A stretch of 64,000 bases of DNA from Elymus sibiricus (Eukaryota; Streptophyta; Magnoliopsida; Poales; Poaceae), in NCBI GenBank assembly GCA_039707655.1, contig CM077672.1, positions 458,530,390 through 458,594,389 on the forward strand. The letters are read 5' to 3'. Shown piece after piece: positions 11,762 through 25,240 of this stretch (position 1 is its first letter; every line of letters begins with the position of its first letter). The notes under the pieces are model-generated. The model was given only the letters and a program-made list of their open reading frames with translations. It ran no database searches and was not told where the DNA came from. A program made the translations under genes and the position numbers.

Positions 11762-14432
11762 TATCTCTTTATATTTGTATCGTTAGTACAAAAAGACATC
11801 GTCACATACCGTTTAGGTTTCGCATCCCAAGCATTTTTTAAACCAATTGAGGATTCACTACGGATGTGGCTGCAGGTCTTTGTTGGATGATATTCAACAT
11901 GGTCCAAAACTTACAACTATATAAAATATTAGAAAAAAATGAATCCACCTAGTTGCCTTTGCCACATGACCACAATGCCGACCTTTGGATCCGCATGGGA
12001 GCCGAGTCCGATGACTCGATTCCTTTGCCTGATCTCAAATGGATTTGCTCCTGATATCCTTCATCCCCAATCTGTCAATCGCGATAGACCCGATGTCGAG
12101 CACGATGACACAGTTGTCAACAACGACAATGTTGGTGACTATCCGATCCGAGCAGCTCTGTGTGTGATGTTCTAGCAAATGCATATGTATTGTAGTTTCT
12201 TCAGTGAGAAGCATTGTCGAATCCATAAGGTTGAAGTAGAACAAGTAAGCAATTTTTGGATGAGCAACTGTATGGTGATATCTGGTAAATGCAAATGAGG
12301 ATCAGAACGTGTTCACTAGGCTCGGGGAAACAAAAAAAAAATCAGGGTGAACAAAAAACGGGAATGAGTCGAGTTTTTTTTTGACAAAGCACCGAACCGA
12401 CTTAAGAAGTGTTTTTTTATGACTAAGAAACAAGATACTATAACTTTTCTATTACAGAATCATTGGTTACTAGCTAGGAATATGTGCTACTGTCATTTTT
12501 TATGGGCATTCCTTTTTGAGACAATTTCTGGCGTATATGCACGAGAGCTCCTATTCCACGACCCATGCGGTGGAAGGCGAGCCAACGTGCCCCGCTGCCC
12601 CCACGCCCCCGTGCGAGCTTTGGGCCGGCCCATGTGCTGCGTGGGGCGCCCCATTGTTCCCCTTCTGTTTCTTTTTATTATTTCATTTTTTTGCTTCTTT
12701 AAAAATGTTTAGGATTTAAAAAAAATGAATTAAAAAATATTCATGATTTTGATTTCCCGCTCCCCCCCCCCACAATTTTTTTCAGAATACATTAAAAAAG
12801 TTAACAAGTTCGAAAAAACTTCCCAATTTTAAAAAATGTTCATGAATTTGAAATTGATCATTAATTCAAAAAAATCTGAATTTTAAAGAAATTCATGAAA
12901 TATTTTTGCCAGATTTTAAATATGTTAATGAATTTTGGAAATGTTACTATATTTTAAAAATCCTTCACAAATTTCAAAAGTGTTCACAAATTAAAAAATT
13001 GTTCATGATTTGTAAAAAAATTGCTCATCAGTTGGATTTCGTCAAGCACATAAGCATATAGACACAACCATGTAGAGAACTGACCTTCTTAAGTAGAGTG
13101 CTCTTGTCAGGCAGGACCACCACCACTAGAGGTGAAACCGACACCCTTGCTCTCACCCCTCCTGCAACACACCTCTTTCTCCACTTTCATTGACCCCCCC
13201 TCTCCTCCCCGTCCTTTTTCGAGTGGAAGCAGGGTGATGAATCCATCCCCGTTTAGTTATAGCTAGCAGTGTAGTTTCTTAGTCCTAAATACCAGATTGG
13301 GGATCCTTATTGTTGGCTTGGAGGAATTAGTGAGTTTGGGGCGATGTCAAGCTCAGAGTTGAATTTTTTTCATCCATGGTAACGGGCTCCGTCTGGTTTG
13401 ACGTTTTTATTCCCGCTTAAATAACCGTTGTGTTTAGGTGTTCTTCGGATCTCATTCCTCCCTAGGGTGATTCAGATGGATCTGTGTCAGCGGCTCCTCT
13501 CCTCCTTACTTTTAGTTCTTCTTTTAGCTCTGCTTCCAGTAACCTCTGATATTCCCTGCTTGTTCGTCAAAATTGGGATGTCGGGTTCTAGTTACTCTCG
13601 ATTTGTTCTCCGATGTTGGTCTTTTAGTGTCCCCCTCTCAGTCTATACTAGCCTTCTGTGGGATGGTTTGGAGCCAATGCATGATTCCTCAGTTAATTTC
13701 ATGGCATCGATTCCCCCTTATTTTAGCGATAGGCTTCGGCCCGTCTTTTGGGACTTGATGGGTGGCTATCCTTTTTCGATGATCTGGTTCTTTTGCTACC
13801 TTTTCCCTCTCCAACCACCATCATGGAGGTCTGGTCTGCGACATCGGTGAGGGGTAGTGCTGGGTTGACCTCGTCGGTCGTCCAGTCTTCTCCGTATGGA
13901 TATCTCCTCTCCGCCTCTCGATACATCAGGGTCATTAGTCTCCGGCTCTCTGCTAGATGTGCACATTCTTCATCTTGGGTATCGGTTGACCTGCAGTCCT
14001 CTGCACCATTCGGTGGCTTCCTCGGAGGATCTCAGGCGGCTTTCGGTCGACGGCGGAGGCCTCGGGACATGTTGTGATGCCTGCAATTGTTGAGCTGGAA
14101 ATTTCGGAGACCATGGCGTGTAGCGAAACTCTGGCTATCGGTCTTTATCGGATCAAGGTACAGGTGGTGATTGACCGCTTGGCTAATGTCAAATATCTTC
14201 AAAGTGAATTTCAACACGCTAGCGGCATGATATTTTATACTACTTTTTTTTTGCGGGTGCACTAGCGGCATGATCATCATGGAAATTAAAGTGAAAAATA
14301 GCAAACTTTGAGGAAGTGCGTGTGATGTGAAGCATGAGGCGAGGGAATCAAATTGTGAAGCACGGTGTAGCAAAAGCTGATGCTTTTCTCTAGACGAGGG
14401 GCTCCATGAACCGTGATTTCTTTATTGAATAT
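11762..14432. other. Intergenic, AT-rich repeat content
   Basis: No supported gene. From 12690 to 13020 the sequence is a run of degenerate AAAAATGTTCATGAATTT-type units, common in Triticeae spacers. The segment 13400-14080 has moderate open frames on both strands with no recognisable domain. Confidence 0.5.
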
Positions 14433-14465
14433 ACTAGCAAACATGACCGTGCGTTGCAACGGGAG
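14433..14465 (-). mobile_element. Helitron 3' terminus
   Basis: ACTAGCAAACATG followed by the stem-loop ACCGTGCGTTGCAACGGG. Read on the minus strand this is a hairpin, a short spacer, then CTAG followed by T, the standard Helitron 3' end (CTRR). I could not find a convincing matching TC 5' end to the right, so only the terminus is annotated. Confidence 0.65.
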
Positions 14466-14920
14466 AATAAAATATCACATGTCCCTAGTCAAATAAGCAT
14501 GTCTCAAGACCCCCTTCCAGACACATGTCCACACCCTCAATTTTAACACGATGTCCCACCCGTGTCGACACTTATCCTTCTTCCTTCCCTAGGCCCTGTT
14601 TATTTTTCTTCCCGCTTTAACCCCGAGCTGATGATGGCCACGATGTCCATCTTATCACAATGCATCTACGCGTAGTTGATTCCAAATCGATGAGTCCGGT
14701 GTGAGATGGGAAATGACCATCAACACACTTCTGGGAGCGGCTCCGAGTGGGGCAGAACGTAAACACAGGGCCGCATGTGAGGTTTCTTCAATTAATGAGT
14801 TTCCATGAACCAGTTGCCATGAACCATGTGACAATGCGGCTAAATGAATCAAACATGTGATTAAGTGATCTATGGTATACATAGGTATATCATTTTTTTC
14901 ATCCATGGTTTCTACAGTTA

Positions 14921-16120
14921 CCGAAAAAGGCTTTCTCCCCGCTTTATATATAAAGCAACGATCCACAACAACCCGGTACAACCGCACGCCACCACAACAC
15001 ACGCACACACCCAAGGCAGGATACAAAGGTGCTGATCGCAGCAACACCACCCCTAGCACTACAAGAGCAACCGGGGCTCAACCGGGAACATGACATCGCG
15101 AAGAAATGAGGCCGCATACGACGAACCGTGGGCTCCAAGACGGCGCCTTCAGGAAGGATACGACACCGGAGCGCCACCACCGCCCGATCCGAGGATCAGA
15201 GTTTCCCCTGGAGCAACACGACGGGCAATGAGAGCCGCGACGACGCCTTCAAGAAGGGAACGAGCTTCGCCGCCGCCGGTCCGTCCGAAGATAGAACATG
15301 TTTTCACCCCGGCCAACACTCACTGTCACTGAACGCCGCACCCCGGTTACCACGCTGCCCACACGGCCATGGCCACCGGGCAGCACCAAGCCACGGGCTC
15401 GGCCCATGAGCACCGCGCTACCACCACCAGGGCCGCCGCCCCGGCATCCAAGACCTTGACACCATCTCACCCGAGATCCGCCGCTACCCCAACCAAAGAG
15501 ATGAGCGGAAAGGACCTGCCTTTCACACCCCTGGGCGGCCCCCAGCGCCGAAACCCAATAGGGCGGCCAAATCTGGCCTCCATCGGCCCGTCTTGCAGCA
15601 CCGGGCGCGAGAAGAGCTCGGTCCTGCGGCACCGTGTGCGAGGCGAGGTCGGTCCTGCTGCACCGTGCGCGAGACGAGCTCGGGCCTGCTACACCGTGCG
15701 CGAGACGAGGTCGGTCCTGCCACACCGGGCGCGAGACGAGCGATGGACCACAGCTGGGAGAAGGACATCCCTTCGACGAAAGTAGCGCCCGAACGACGAG
15801 GAGAGAGAGCGAAGGCCGACACAAGTCACCTACGAACGAGCCGACGCCGGAACACGCCAGCCGCCGCCGCAGTTGACCTGCCAATCTGCCATGGAGCCAT
15901 CCATGGCCGGGGCAGCAGCCACACCGGGCCACTGCCCAACCCGCGCCGCCCGGCGAGCTCGAAGCGTCGGAGCCGCCGGGCACGCACCCGCACTTCCACC
16001 GCCACTGCGCTGCCACCCCCGACCAGCCGAGGGGGCCCCGGTCAGGGCAGCCGCCCGCAGCCCTAGCTGTCGCAGCCCGCGCCGCCGCGAGGTCAGATCT
16101 GGAGGAGCCGCTGCTTCCTC
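14921..16120. repeat. GC-rich unclassified repeat with internal minisatellite
   Basis: A GC-rich block begins ACCGAAAAAGGCTTTC, a string I associate with repeats common in wheat DNA. Inside it, about 15593-15750 holds four to five copies of a ~36-bp unit around CACCGTGCGCGAGACGAG. The 255-codon minus-strand frame (15249-16016) translates this repeat and has no known domain. I do not assign a superfamily. Confidence 0.55.
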
Positions 16121-18102
16121 TCTTGATTAGTATAGCAAGTCATGATTTAATAGATGTTTTTCACTCCTACTGTTTTAAAGCTGATTTTGCTCTCTTTTAT
16201 ACATGATCAAACAAATAGACCATATATTTATACATGGGTACATCACACTGTGCATGCCCTTGAATGTATATGTCGGTAAGGATCAGTAATCCTCTCTTTG
16301 CTAGTCCCCTTCAAGTAATCAAATGATCCAAAATTACCTGAGCACATCATCCATGCATCATATAAAAAGTACGCACCTTTATAGAAAACGAACTGCATAT
16401 GAAGCCAATGTTGTCCCACGATGCATTGCCGTACTCAATTGCTTCTGATGGGTTAAGAGTTAAGACTCCACGGGATATAGATTCAGAGATATAAATAGAA
16501 AGACGCAAAGGAGGCTGGCACACGGTAACTGTAATACGCCGGACCTTGTGACGACATGTTAACACTACATAAAGCTTTTTCATTCAGGCATTATATAATA
16601 CAAACAGTTCTTGGGCAGTCACCTTGAAACCGAAATTGGAATAAGAATTGACGAACCTCCATCTTGAGAATAAATTCAGAAGCCGCAGGAACATAGCTAT
16701 CCCTAACCCGCAAGAGAATAGCAGCGCATCCCCATTCAGTGTCCAGTAACTGTTCTCGTCACCACGTTCTGAACTTCTTGCAGAAGATCACATCCCGTTC
16801 TGAACTTCTAGCTGAAGGAAAACCACAGGAACGTTCCTGTGCTTTTCTCTAGTTACCACACGTGCGTGCCGGCGCAGGCTGCTCATGTTCAACTTCTTGC
16901 CGTAGCTCCTTGCTTTCGCCGCGGTCAAAAGGGCGACATGGCAGAGGAGGCGGACAGCGCGCGGCGAGGCTCGTGGGCGCGGCCGGAGGCTAGGCGGCGG
17001 TGCCCGGGATCACCTCCGTGGTGGTGGCTTCATCTCGACCAGACTGACCCGCCAAGACCGGTGAGCTCCTGCCGGTGGAGTCATAGCCACGAATACGGTC
17101 ATGAGGACGCGCGCGAAGCATCCAAGTGGAGGCCCCCACGGTGGCGTTACTCGCCATCATGCCTTGGTAAGTGGCGCCTCGCTGTGCCGTTCCGGCGGCG
17201 TCTGGGGCTGCGGAGGAGTTAAAGTCTATGCCGGTGGGGATGTGTGAGTCGTCGGGTCGGCAAAGGTGGAGATGGCGCCCAAGGACAGCGCGGAGCTCGA
17301 GGGAAGCTTGTCGTGCCGACGCTTGCTGCTATCGCCTGATCTCAGCCCGCATGGAAGAAGGGATTAGTGAGAGGGGAGCGGAACGGCCTTAGCGACATGA
17401 CCACCCAGCATAGACTCTGTCCCCGATCTCGTGGCGCTAATTTCGCCGCCGCGTGAAGCTAGGATGCGATCTGCCACTGACGTTTGAGGAGTTCCCAGAG
17501 CACGCTCATCGGCGGGCGCTCGCATGGGACGCAGCGGCCTCGGGAAGGATCTCTTCCCCACGACCGTGAGCGTCATCGGGCCTAAGCCTACGACCTCTTC
17601 CGCGCGTCACTGGATGGATAGGAGTACTACGCCGATGCCTACGGCGGGTTTCTTGGAGAACACCGTCATGCGGCCACCTTCCGCAAGTTTGCCTCTACGG
17701 CTGGGGTCGTCATCTTCGGCGACGCGATGACATTGATGCGAGGATCGATGACGGCAGTGCTAGAATACGATAGGAATTGTATATATAGATTTTTTTTTTT
17801 TGAGAAAAAGTTGTATTGTATTTATAGATGGAAGGTAACGGCTTGTTGTTCCTTGCACGATGAAAAGTCCAGGCTGTGTACGTACATGATTTTTTTGAGG
17901 ACAGAACACCCATTGGGCCAGGAGCCCACGATGCTGCTAAACAGGCTAGCCGGCTGGTTCGTTTGTTCGGAGAGAGAGGAGATGACCGCTCCCTCGATCG
18001 ATCGTGTTTTTCTTAAGATCGATCGACCGTGCAGGATCAAGAGGATCGGGTTCACGTACACGTATATATATATTATTATATATATATATAATATAATAAG
18101 GT
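16121..18102. other. No gene recognised
   Basis: Mixed spacer. A GC-rich section at 16900-17730 has overlapping frames on both strands but no domain or convincing splice structure. A T-run followed by GAGAAAAAGTTG occurs at 17790. AT dinucleotides at 18060-18095 abut a Helitron end. Confidence 0.4.
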
Positions 18103-18133
18103 ACTAGCACAAATGCCCGTGCGTTGCAACGGG
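18103..18133 (-). mobile_element. Helitron 3' terminus
   Basis: ACTAGCACAAATG plus the perfect stem-loop CCCGTGCGTTGCAACGGG. On the minus strand this gives hairpin, CATTTGTG, CTAG and T. The element body would extend to the right; its 5' end was not identified. Confidence 0.7.
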
Positions 18134-18901
18134 AGTGTAGAAAAAATATATAACGCTGCAATACAGTTTGTATGAAATGACGGGTGAGGAAAAAGGTGGA
18201 AGACGAAGCTTCCGAGGCTCGCTGCTCTAAACTTGTAAGGATGATGCTAACAAAATGATAAAAAAATGACACAAAACTTTTACTTAGGAACGGCATTCCG
18301 ATGACCTCATCAAGGTGATGCCAGACTTGGCAACATCTGGTCCACGTCCACATATGGCATAGACCTTGTGTGGCCAATGAAACAATCGCATGAGGGACAA
18401 TTTCTAGATTGTTGATGGTATCTAGATTAGTATATTGGTGTGAGTAATTGAAATATTTCTCACCGAGCGCGACATAGGCTTGCGGCGGTCGGTACATATT
18501 GAATGACGAGATTCATCATTCACGATGCATGATTTGAAATCTTCTTTCATTGAATGGATTCTAATCATTATAGGTGCTTCGGTATGGAGCAAATGTCAGT
18601 TGCCATGAATAGTGGTTTACCCGATCGGATCGATAAACTGGGTTGCGGGACATGGGACACTGATAACAAAAACGGTATATTTTGAGGGCAGATTTTAGGA
18701 CTTAGTTCGAGACATGGGACATGATCCCAAATCAATTGATCTAGGTGAAGAACAATGAATTGACTAAGGGTCTTTTTTTTTTTTACTTAGTTCGGGATAC
18801 GGGCCATTATCCCAAATCAATTGATATAGGCTAACAACGCTAGTTTCAGATAATTACTTCACACTGGTATTTAAATTAGAACAATATCAATAAGTAATAT
18901 A

Positions 18902-19138
18902 CTCCCTCCGTTCCAAAATATAGTGTGCCCACGCTTCCCGAGGTTCAACTTTGACCATAAATTTAACCAACGAGACCGACTGCGGCGGGAGCAAAAATTA
19001 TATAATTGAAAACTTCTTTCGAATACGAATACACTGGTATAATTTTTGCTCCCGCCGCAGTCAGTGTCGTTGGTTAAATTTATGGTCAAAGTTGAAGCGC
19101 GGGAACCGAGGACGCACTATATTTCGGAACGGAGGGAG
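18902..19138. mobile_element. Stowaway MITE
   Basis: A 237-bp near-perfect palindrome with ends CTCCCTCCGTTCC and GGAACGGAGGGAG, flanked by the TA target duplication of Tc1/mariner-derived Stowaway elements (18900-18901 and 19139-19140). Inner arms such as GTCAAAGTTGAA also pair. Confidence 0.95.
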
Positions 19139-19639
19139 TAGCATTTTCAACAAACTAGAGTAGCCGGAGCAGCAAGTATACCAACTTGGTAGCAGCAAGC
19201 AGAACATATATCTTTTGTGTTTTGGTGGATCGTTTGTGTTTTAGTAAACATTGATTGAAGTCCAGGAAGAGACCGTCTCGTCGATATCAGGCAACACTGC
19301 CTGGATGCCGTCCAGATGTGGTCGTGCCCCTCTCTCCAGACACTTACTGGACACCAGCTGAAAAAAAAAATCTTACGAGACACAAACGGTGCTCCTGATG
19401 AATTGACAATCACATCAGACGAATTCTGGAGCTGAATCATGACATTGGCAAGAGGCTTAGGGTACTCCACGTAGTTGTAGGCTTCCTTGGCTAACTAAGC
19501 GGTTTCATTTTATGCCAAAAACTTGTAGATTAATAACAGAAAGAATGTAGTACTTGTCAATATGTGTGAGCAAATACCATAGACCAACATATGCATATCA
19601 CATTCGATGTGAAGAGAAAACACGTGAAGAAATTTTTCT

Positions 19640-19925
19640 TGAATCACATAACCTTTTTGAAATTACAAACATTTTTTAACATGTAAACACTTTTAGAATT
19701 ACATGAACACATTTTTAAAAAGGGTGATTTTTGTAAAAATGTGAATAATATTTCAATACATAAACTCTTTTTGAAAAACAATACATACATTTTAAAATGC
19801 AAGGGCACTTGAAAAATCACGTATTTTTTTCAAAAAGCACGAACACATTTTAAATTACACAACCATTTTTAAAGCATTCAGACACTTTTTAAAATTATAT
19901 AACCAGAGTTCAGGAAAAAATACGA
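19640..19925. repeat. AT-rich quasi-tandem repeat
   Basis: Repeated short blocks of the form ACATTTTTAAAA and ACACTTTTTAAAATTA, similar in style to 12690-13020. Non-coding. Confidence 0.5.
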
Positions 19926-20134
19926 ACCACTAATTCCGTAGCATGCACGTATAGAACTTGAATCCACGTACCTTTTTTTAGCACAAAATAAAAATCTATC
20001 TGTTGAACTCAACATGCGTGCACGCTAGCGCTAACACGCAGTTGATAGCTAGAAGAAATCAGCCGCCTCGCTGGCGCTCCAGCCGTCCAGTGTCATATCC
20101 ACAGTTCCACACGACTATCAAGAGCCCAAATATA

Positions 20135-20439
20135 GCGAACCAACCTATGGTTCGATGGTTAGAGGGACTGTGGTATCCCCAGCCCACCAGAGTTCAAATC
20201 CTGGTGCTCGCATTTATTCCTGGAATTATTTCAGGATTTCCGGCGATGCGCATTTAGTGGGAGGAGACGTTCCCGTCGACGACGAGGTGCCTACGGTGAC
20301 TTCGTAAATTTCAAGATGATATGCCGGCTCAGTCTCTCGGAGGTGCTCATAGGGGTAGGGTGTGCGTGTGTGCGTTCATAGGGGTGAGTGTATGCGCGTG
20401 TATATGAGCGCTTGCGTCTGTACTGTGTTAAAAAAAAAA
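20135..20439 (+). mobile_element. tRNA-derived SINE (Au SINE-like)
   Basis: The 5' head carries a pol III A box (TGGTTAGAGGG) and B box (AGTTCAAATCC). The body contains GACGTTCCCGTCGAC and TCATAGGGGTGAGTGTATG, and the end is an A run. A 14-bp target duplication AGAGCCCAAATATA lies at 20121-20134 and 20440-20453. The sequence resembles what I remember of Au SINE from wheat relatives; a consensus comparison would settle the family. A second copy is at 60306. Confidence 0.85.
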
Positions 20440-20721
20440 AGAGCCCAAATATAAAGAAACAGTTATCCATTCCCCCCAGCCCCGATAACCACGAGCTCCC
20501 CTCGGGACATGCCGCCTCTGCCGGCTGCGCCCACCGCGGCGCCCCTTCTGCATCCCATGCCCCGCCGCCGGCTCGCGCCCTCTCTCCTTTCCCCTTTTCT
20601 TCCTCCTGTTTCATCTCTCTCTTTCTTCTCACGATCTCATGGCCGGCCCCAAGTCGACGCCAACCGCCGCCGACGGCTTGTACGAAGAGCTCGCGCCACC
20701 GGATCCGCGGCCTGCGCCGTC

Positions 20722-20855
20722 CCCATCCGGCAGGATCCGGTGGAGCCATCCTGTCCCTGCATGCGCGCCACACCGGGAAGTCCGCCGTCCCCATCCGGCA
20801 GGATCCGGTGGAGCCATCCCGTCCCTGCATGCGCGCCACCGGGAAGTCCTCAGCG
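20722..20855 (+). repeat. ~68-bp tandem duplication
   Basis: The block starting CCATCCGGCAGGATCCGGTG is present twice in tandem within a GC-rich section with long frames on both strands (20291-21166). Those frames have no recognisable domain and I do not call them genes. Confidence 0.7.
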
Positions 20856-21430
20856 GGGCTGTCGCTTCCAGCCAGCCCCCCACAGCGCCACTCCCTCCGC
20901 CGCTTTGCCCCGCCGTGCTCTGCTCCTTGCTGCAGGCGTTGCCTATCTTTTTTCTCATTATCATCCATCCATCCATCTTCCTCCTTTTGGGATTTCACCT
21001 CAGGATCATGTTCTTCCTCACTTTTAATTCCTTTTTTCCCACCCTTGCCTATTGATTCCAGCCGGTTTATTGATTTCAACTCGCAGCAATATTTAAATTG
21101 GTTTATTTGAGTGTAAGGGAGCAAGGTAGGATTATGTAATAGATGGTCAAATTTTCTCTTTTGCACACGATTGTTGGTTAGCTGGGTTGGACGCCTCCTT
21201 TTCTACTCAACGCCAGGTTGCGGTCCGCCTGCGCATGGTCTATTGTTTGCCAAATTTGTTTGATGGGCTGAGGCCCATGCTAGCCGGTTGAGGCATACCG
21301 GGCTTCGTTGGGACAGCCAGGGATGAATTTTTGTCTGCTCGAACGACGTACTAACCGTAGGGACGGACGAAAATTAGGGAGGAAATCTAAAAAAAAATTA
21401 TAATGACGTACGGGCAGAAGCATTAGACCT

Positions 21431-21433
21431 TTT

Positions 21434-21484
<51 letters not shown>

Positions 21485-21565
21485 TATTATTATTATTATT
21501 ATATATTATATATATTATATATAAGGTAGAGATAGAGAATAATAATAAGTATATATATATATACA
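21431..21565. repeat. (TTA)n and (AT)n microsatellite
   Basis: Alternating TTA and AT runs end directly at a Helitron terminus. Confidence 0.9.
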
Positions 21566-21569
21566 CACA

Positions 21570-22940
21570 CTAGCACATATGCCCGTGCGTTGCAACGGGA
21601 GGGACAATTGTATGTGCGAAACACATTTGTGGTTGATGCAAATTTTAGTCTTTACCAAGATGTAGTAACATGAATTAAAGATTTTTAGCATGAATTTAAT
21701 TTTTTTAGTGAGTAATAAAAATAGGTCAAAAAAATCTAGACATACACTATTTTAGAACTTAAGGAAGACATACTATTAGCACCAGATCATGTAATAACCG
21801 AATTAAAGAAGCAACTTTAGTCTTCTTGTCCATGCCTGTTAGAAGCAACCTCTAATTTGAAACACACAAAGAAGTTAAACTAATCAGCTTAAGTAGCATC
21901 ATGATTATCTGGAAATAGGTAACACCTTTTGACAACTCACATGCCTTGCCCTCATATTCAAGTAGAGTGAGATTAAATAGTGAAACAGAAAATCATATGC
22001 ACAACTCGACCCGAAATACGATTGACTTGCATTTTTTTGGACGATAACAGAAGTGTACAAGATGCACATATACATGCTTTAAAAATGAGATGAACGATAT
22101 GCATAACAATTTTACCAAACATACAAAACCGAGACAATCTAAGAAGTCCAAATAGATTTAAGAACCTTAAATTTTAAATTTTAATTAACTGCTCGCAATC
22201 CATGTGCGAAAAGAATAAATGAGATATTTTCAATTCTATTTTCTACGAGTTTCTCTTCTTCTACCTTCTTTTTTCCAGCCCATGTTCATCATTTCAGACC
22301 AAATCAATTCGGCATATGCGCCTGAGATCAATGGAGGGGGCGATGTTGGACAGGCTAGCCTCAAACAAGCACACACGCTAGTAGCTTGATTGATGAACGC
22401 ATACTCATTTAACCAAGTTTATTACCAACCAATCCCTCCCGTAATCATGCATGGCAGTCGTGATCGGCCCCACAATCCCTCAACGTCCTTGTTTGTCCTT
22501 CTTTAAGATAGGCAGCCGCACAATCCCTCCCTTATAATACCCAAATTATCCTCCTTTACAATACCCAAATTGATGGCGCAACTTCCTCCTTTATCATAAT
22601 TTCCTTCCTCATATGCGTTTTAATTATCTTTTCTTTGATTCCTGAGGACACTCCTTGATGTTTCAGGCAAGTTGCGAACATATATAAAGTGGTGAGATTC
22701 AATGACGTTTCCCTAACACATAACCTATCGCCAGCTTAATGGTACGCTACAGTCAGGGCTAGACCCAAGGTCGGGAGTTCAAACCCCATCAAGCCCCAAT
22801 TTATCTTTTGCATGGCTGCCCTGTCAACCGTATTTAACAGGCACGGGACGACGTATACAAAACTGAACTGGGTGGGGGGTGGACGGACGAAAATGGACGA
22901 AATTATGGTGGTAAGAAGCGTTCCGTGCTTTATTATTAGA
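21570..22940 (-). mobile_element. Non-autonomous Helitron
   Basis: The minus-strand 3' end is at 21570: the hairpin CCCGTTGCAACGCACGGG (21582-21599), a spacer, then CTAG and T. The 5' end is a TCTAATAATAAAGCACGG-type start near 22940, about 1.37 kb away. No Rep-helicase is present. Near 22745-22795 a tRNA-like B box (GAGTTCAAACCCC) occurs. Confidence 0.7.
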
Positions 22941-23306
22941 TTAGACTAGCACAAATGCCCGTGCGTTGCAACGGGAGAAAAATGATGCGTTGCTGATGAC
23001 AAAAACGATTGACCTATTGAGAGTTGGGTTCAGATTGGATATTTATTCTCGTCCTTTCAAGTCCTAATATAGATTGGATCATAGGCTCCTAGATTTTCAG
23101 AAATATTGTGCATCATATGAGCTGTGGTATCATTTGAATCTCGGTGCAAAAATTCAGACTATGCATCCTACCAGATGCTGCTTCTCAGCTTCAACATCAT
23201 TTGAGCTAGGCAATTGAGCATTGTTAATATGGTTAGAAAATTACACCGACTGAAGAAATAGCAACACATTGTACAACAGATTGGACAAAATCTAAGTTTA
23301 TACATA

Positions 23307-23338
23307 TACTTGCCACATGCCTGTGTGTTGCAACGGAG
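23307..23338 (-). mobile_element. Degenerate Helitron 3' terminus, nested
   Basis: TACTTGCCACATGCCTGTGTGT and TTGCAACGGAG match the standard terminus with several substitutions. It lies 360 bp inside the larger Helitron, suggesting an older nested copy. Confidence 0.45.
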
Positions 23339-24684
23339 AAAAATAATAATAAATCAACATGATTAAGCAGAGTGGGTTGACAGAAATAGAACAACAATTG
23401 TATCATTCCAGGAGCCTTCCCTGTCATCTAAACATGGTCAAGCACTCAGCATGCAGAAACAGTTTGTCTAACAAAGCGAGATACGCGATAGCTTAAGATA
23501 CTCATTTGTGAAGGAGCGAGCTAATTAACAACATTCGCATAGTGTTAGATCTTGGAGGTTCCCATGAACGGTGACACTCACAACACGGACACGCTCCTCA
23601 GTGGCACAAACCTCCGATGTGCACATTAGCATGTGATATTTTTTTTCCAGTCGATATCTAAACATCAGAAGAAGAAGCAAATCCAAACCTATAATCAGAG
23701 CCTGAACCAAGGAGACTCTAGACCTCAATTTTTACTGAGAGGCCGAGAGTAGCATCCTTGACTCTGCAATGGTGCAGCCAGTTTACACAATGCATACATC
23801 GATAGAATTATAAGAATATTTCACTCACTCCTTGAACCCAAAAAAGAGAGCACTCAACTGAAATGTAGATCAGGACATGAGCAGTAAGTGTTGAAACCTG
23901 CAACTTATATGTTGTCGCATTGGAATGCCCAACACATAAGTAGGTGTCGGGAGAGCAAATTTGAACTTGGCCATATTAAGACCGATTTTTCTCTTCTGCA
24001 CAAGTTTAAACTCTTTTAATTTCTCAGCATCCAAGCAGCCTACAAATCAAAACACACCCATATTTACTCTATACACTAGATTCAAAAGCAGTAGCCTTGC
24101 TTTAGGTAGAGCAAATAATATATCCAGAGGGTAGCAAGAGGAATTGCTAAATGAATCACATGAGCAGTTTAAAAATGAATTGGAATCTGCAGAGGTAGAA
24201 GCATCCGAACTAAATAGTGGACTCATATTGTAGAACCAGAACTTTGGATGAAGACTGAACATGTGGTCGCTCATAGATTCTAAGTTATCACTTTTTATCT
24301 GAAACGAATGATCTAAGGAAATGGCTAATTAATATGAACGATTCGGATTCATTCTACTGTCCGAGAAATGTCACAGCCATTCTACGTAGGAAATCCAAAG
24401 GCCGCCAATTTAGACCATCTCTTTCAGGGAATCCCCTAGCCATCAGGAAGCATCCTCGATCCACAAAATTTGATAGTAGCGAACATTTGCAAGCTAGAAA
24501 TGTGTAAGAAACTAACATCAGAGTAAATGAAATGGTACTATTCACTGTAATGAGGAGCACCTTGTTTTCCATTTATACTTGGACGATCACTTGCCTATCT
24601 CAAGTCTTAGACCAATTTATTCCCTTTTACCTTCTATACATTTCAGCTATAATTATTAATGATTGCTGAAAAAACGTTCTTAAA

Positions 24685-24704
24685 TTATGGGACGGAGGGA
24701 GTAG
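24685..24704. mobile_element. Stowaway MITE, one end only
   Basis: GGGACGGAGGGAGTA is a typical Stowaway right end with the TA. No matching left end is visible upstream, so the copy is truncated or was captured as a fragment. Confidence 0.5.
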
Positions 24705-24994
24705 TATTTGGAAGCATGTATCATAAAAGGGCAAGAACACTACCTTCAGTTAGTTCTAAACCTTATCGAGTTCTGATTTTGATGGTGAGTTAGTAGTTGT
24801 GAATAGTCGACGCCAAGCAATTACAAACTGTGGAGCATGCAAGTCTGCAAAACATAATCTGACAAAAGAAAAGGAGCACACAAAGATTATTCCAACAATC
24901 TTATCAAACTTATAAACAAAGATCTTGATTCTCCTTTCCATAACATAATCAGATAAAAGCAACGGAGCGCATAAATATTAACTATTAACTTTAT

Positions 24995-25240
24995 CCAAGA
25001 TAGGAAAATCTTAGAAAAAACGTGGTTAGTTTTTTGGGGGTCGAATCAATACCTTGCTTGAGGATCTCATATTTCTTGTCAGTGATGGTTTTGGCTATTG
25101 CTCGCAACGCCAATTGCTGCATCTTGCAAACCAGAGTTTTTTTATCTCCACTTCCATATGTTGGCCCATGGCTCTTCCATCTGGTATGTGAACTCATGAT
25201 CGAAAATCTCCTTCCGAAACTGCATGAGTAACCCTACATA
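24995..25240 (-). pseudogene. Unidentified captured exon-like segment
   Basis: The minus strand has a coherent frame containing MQQLALRAIAKTITDKKYEI and ends at a donor-like AAG followed by GTATTG. A second frame in the 5' half reads MQFRKEIFDHEFTYQ, so a frameshift may divide one ancestral exon. I cannot name the family. It looks like another host gene piece carried by the Helitron, but this is inference. Confidence 0.35.

Noticed and set aside
15249..16016. 255-codon minus-strand frame
   Set aside because: Dominated by translation of a 36-bp minisatellite; no domain and no conserved start.
20135..20220. tRNA gene suggested by A- and B-box sequence
   Set aside because: The cloverleaf is incomplete, and the unit has an A tail and target duplication, so it is the head of a SINE.
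20291..21166. 291-codon minus-strand and 240-codon plus-strand frames
   Set aside because: They run through a SINE, a tandem duplication and GC-rich sequence on both strands; nothing supports either as a gene.
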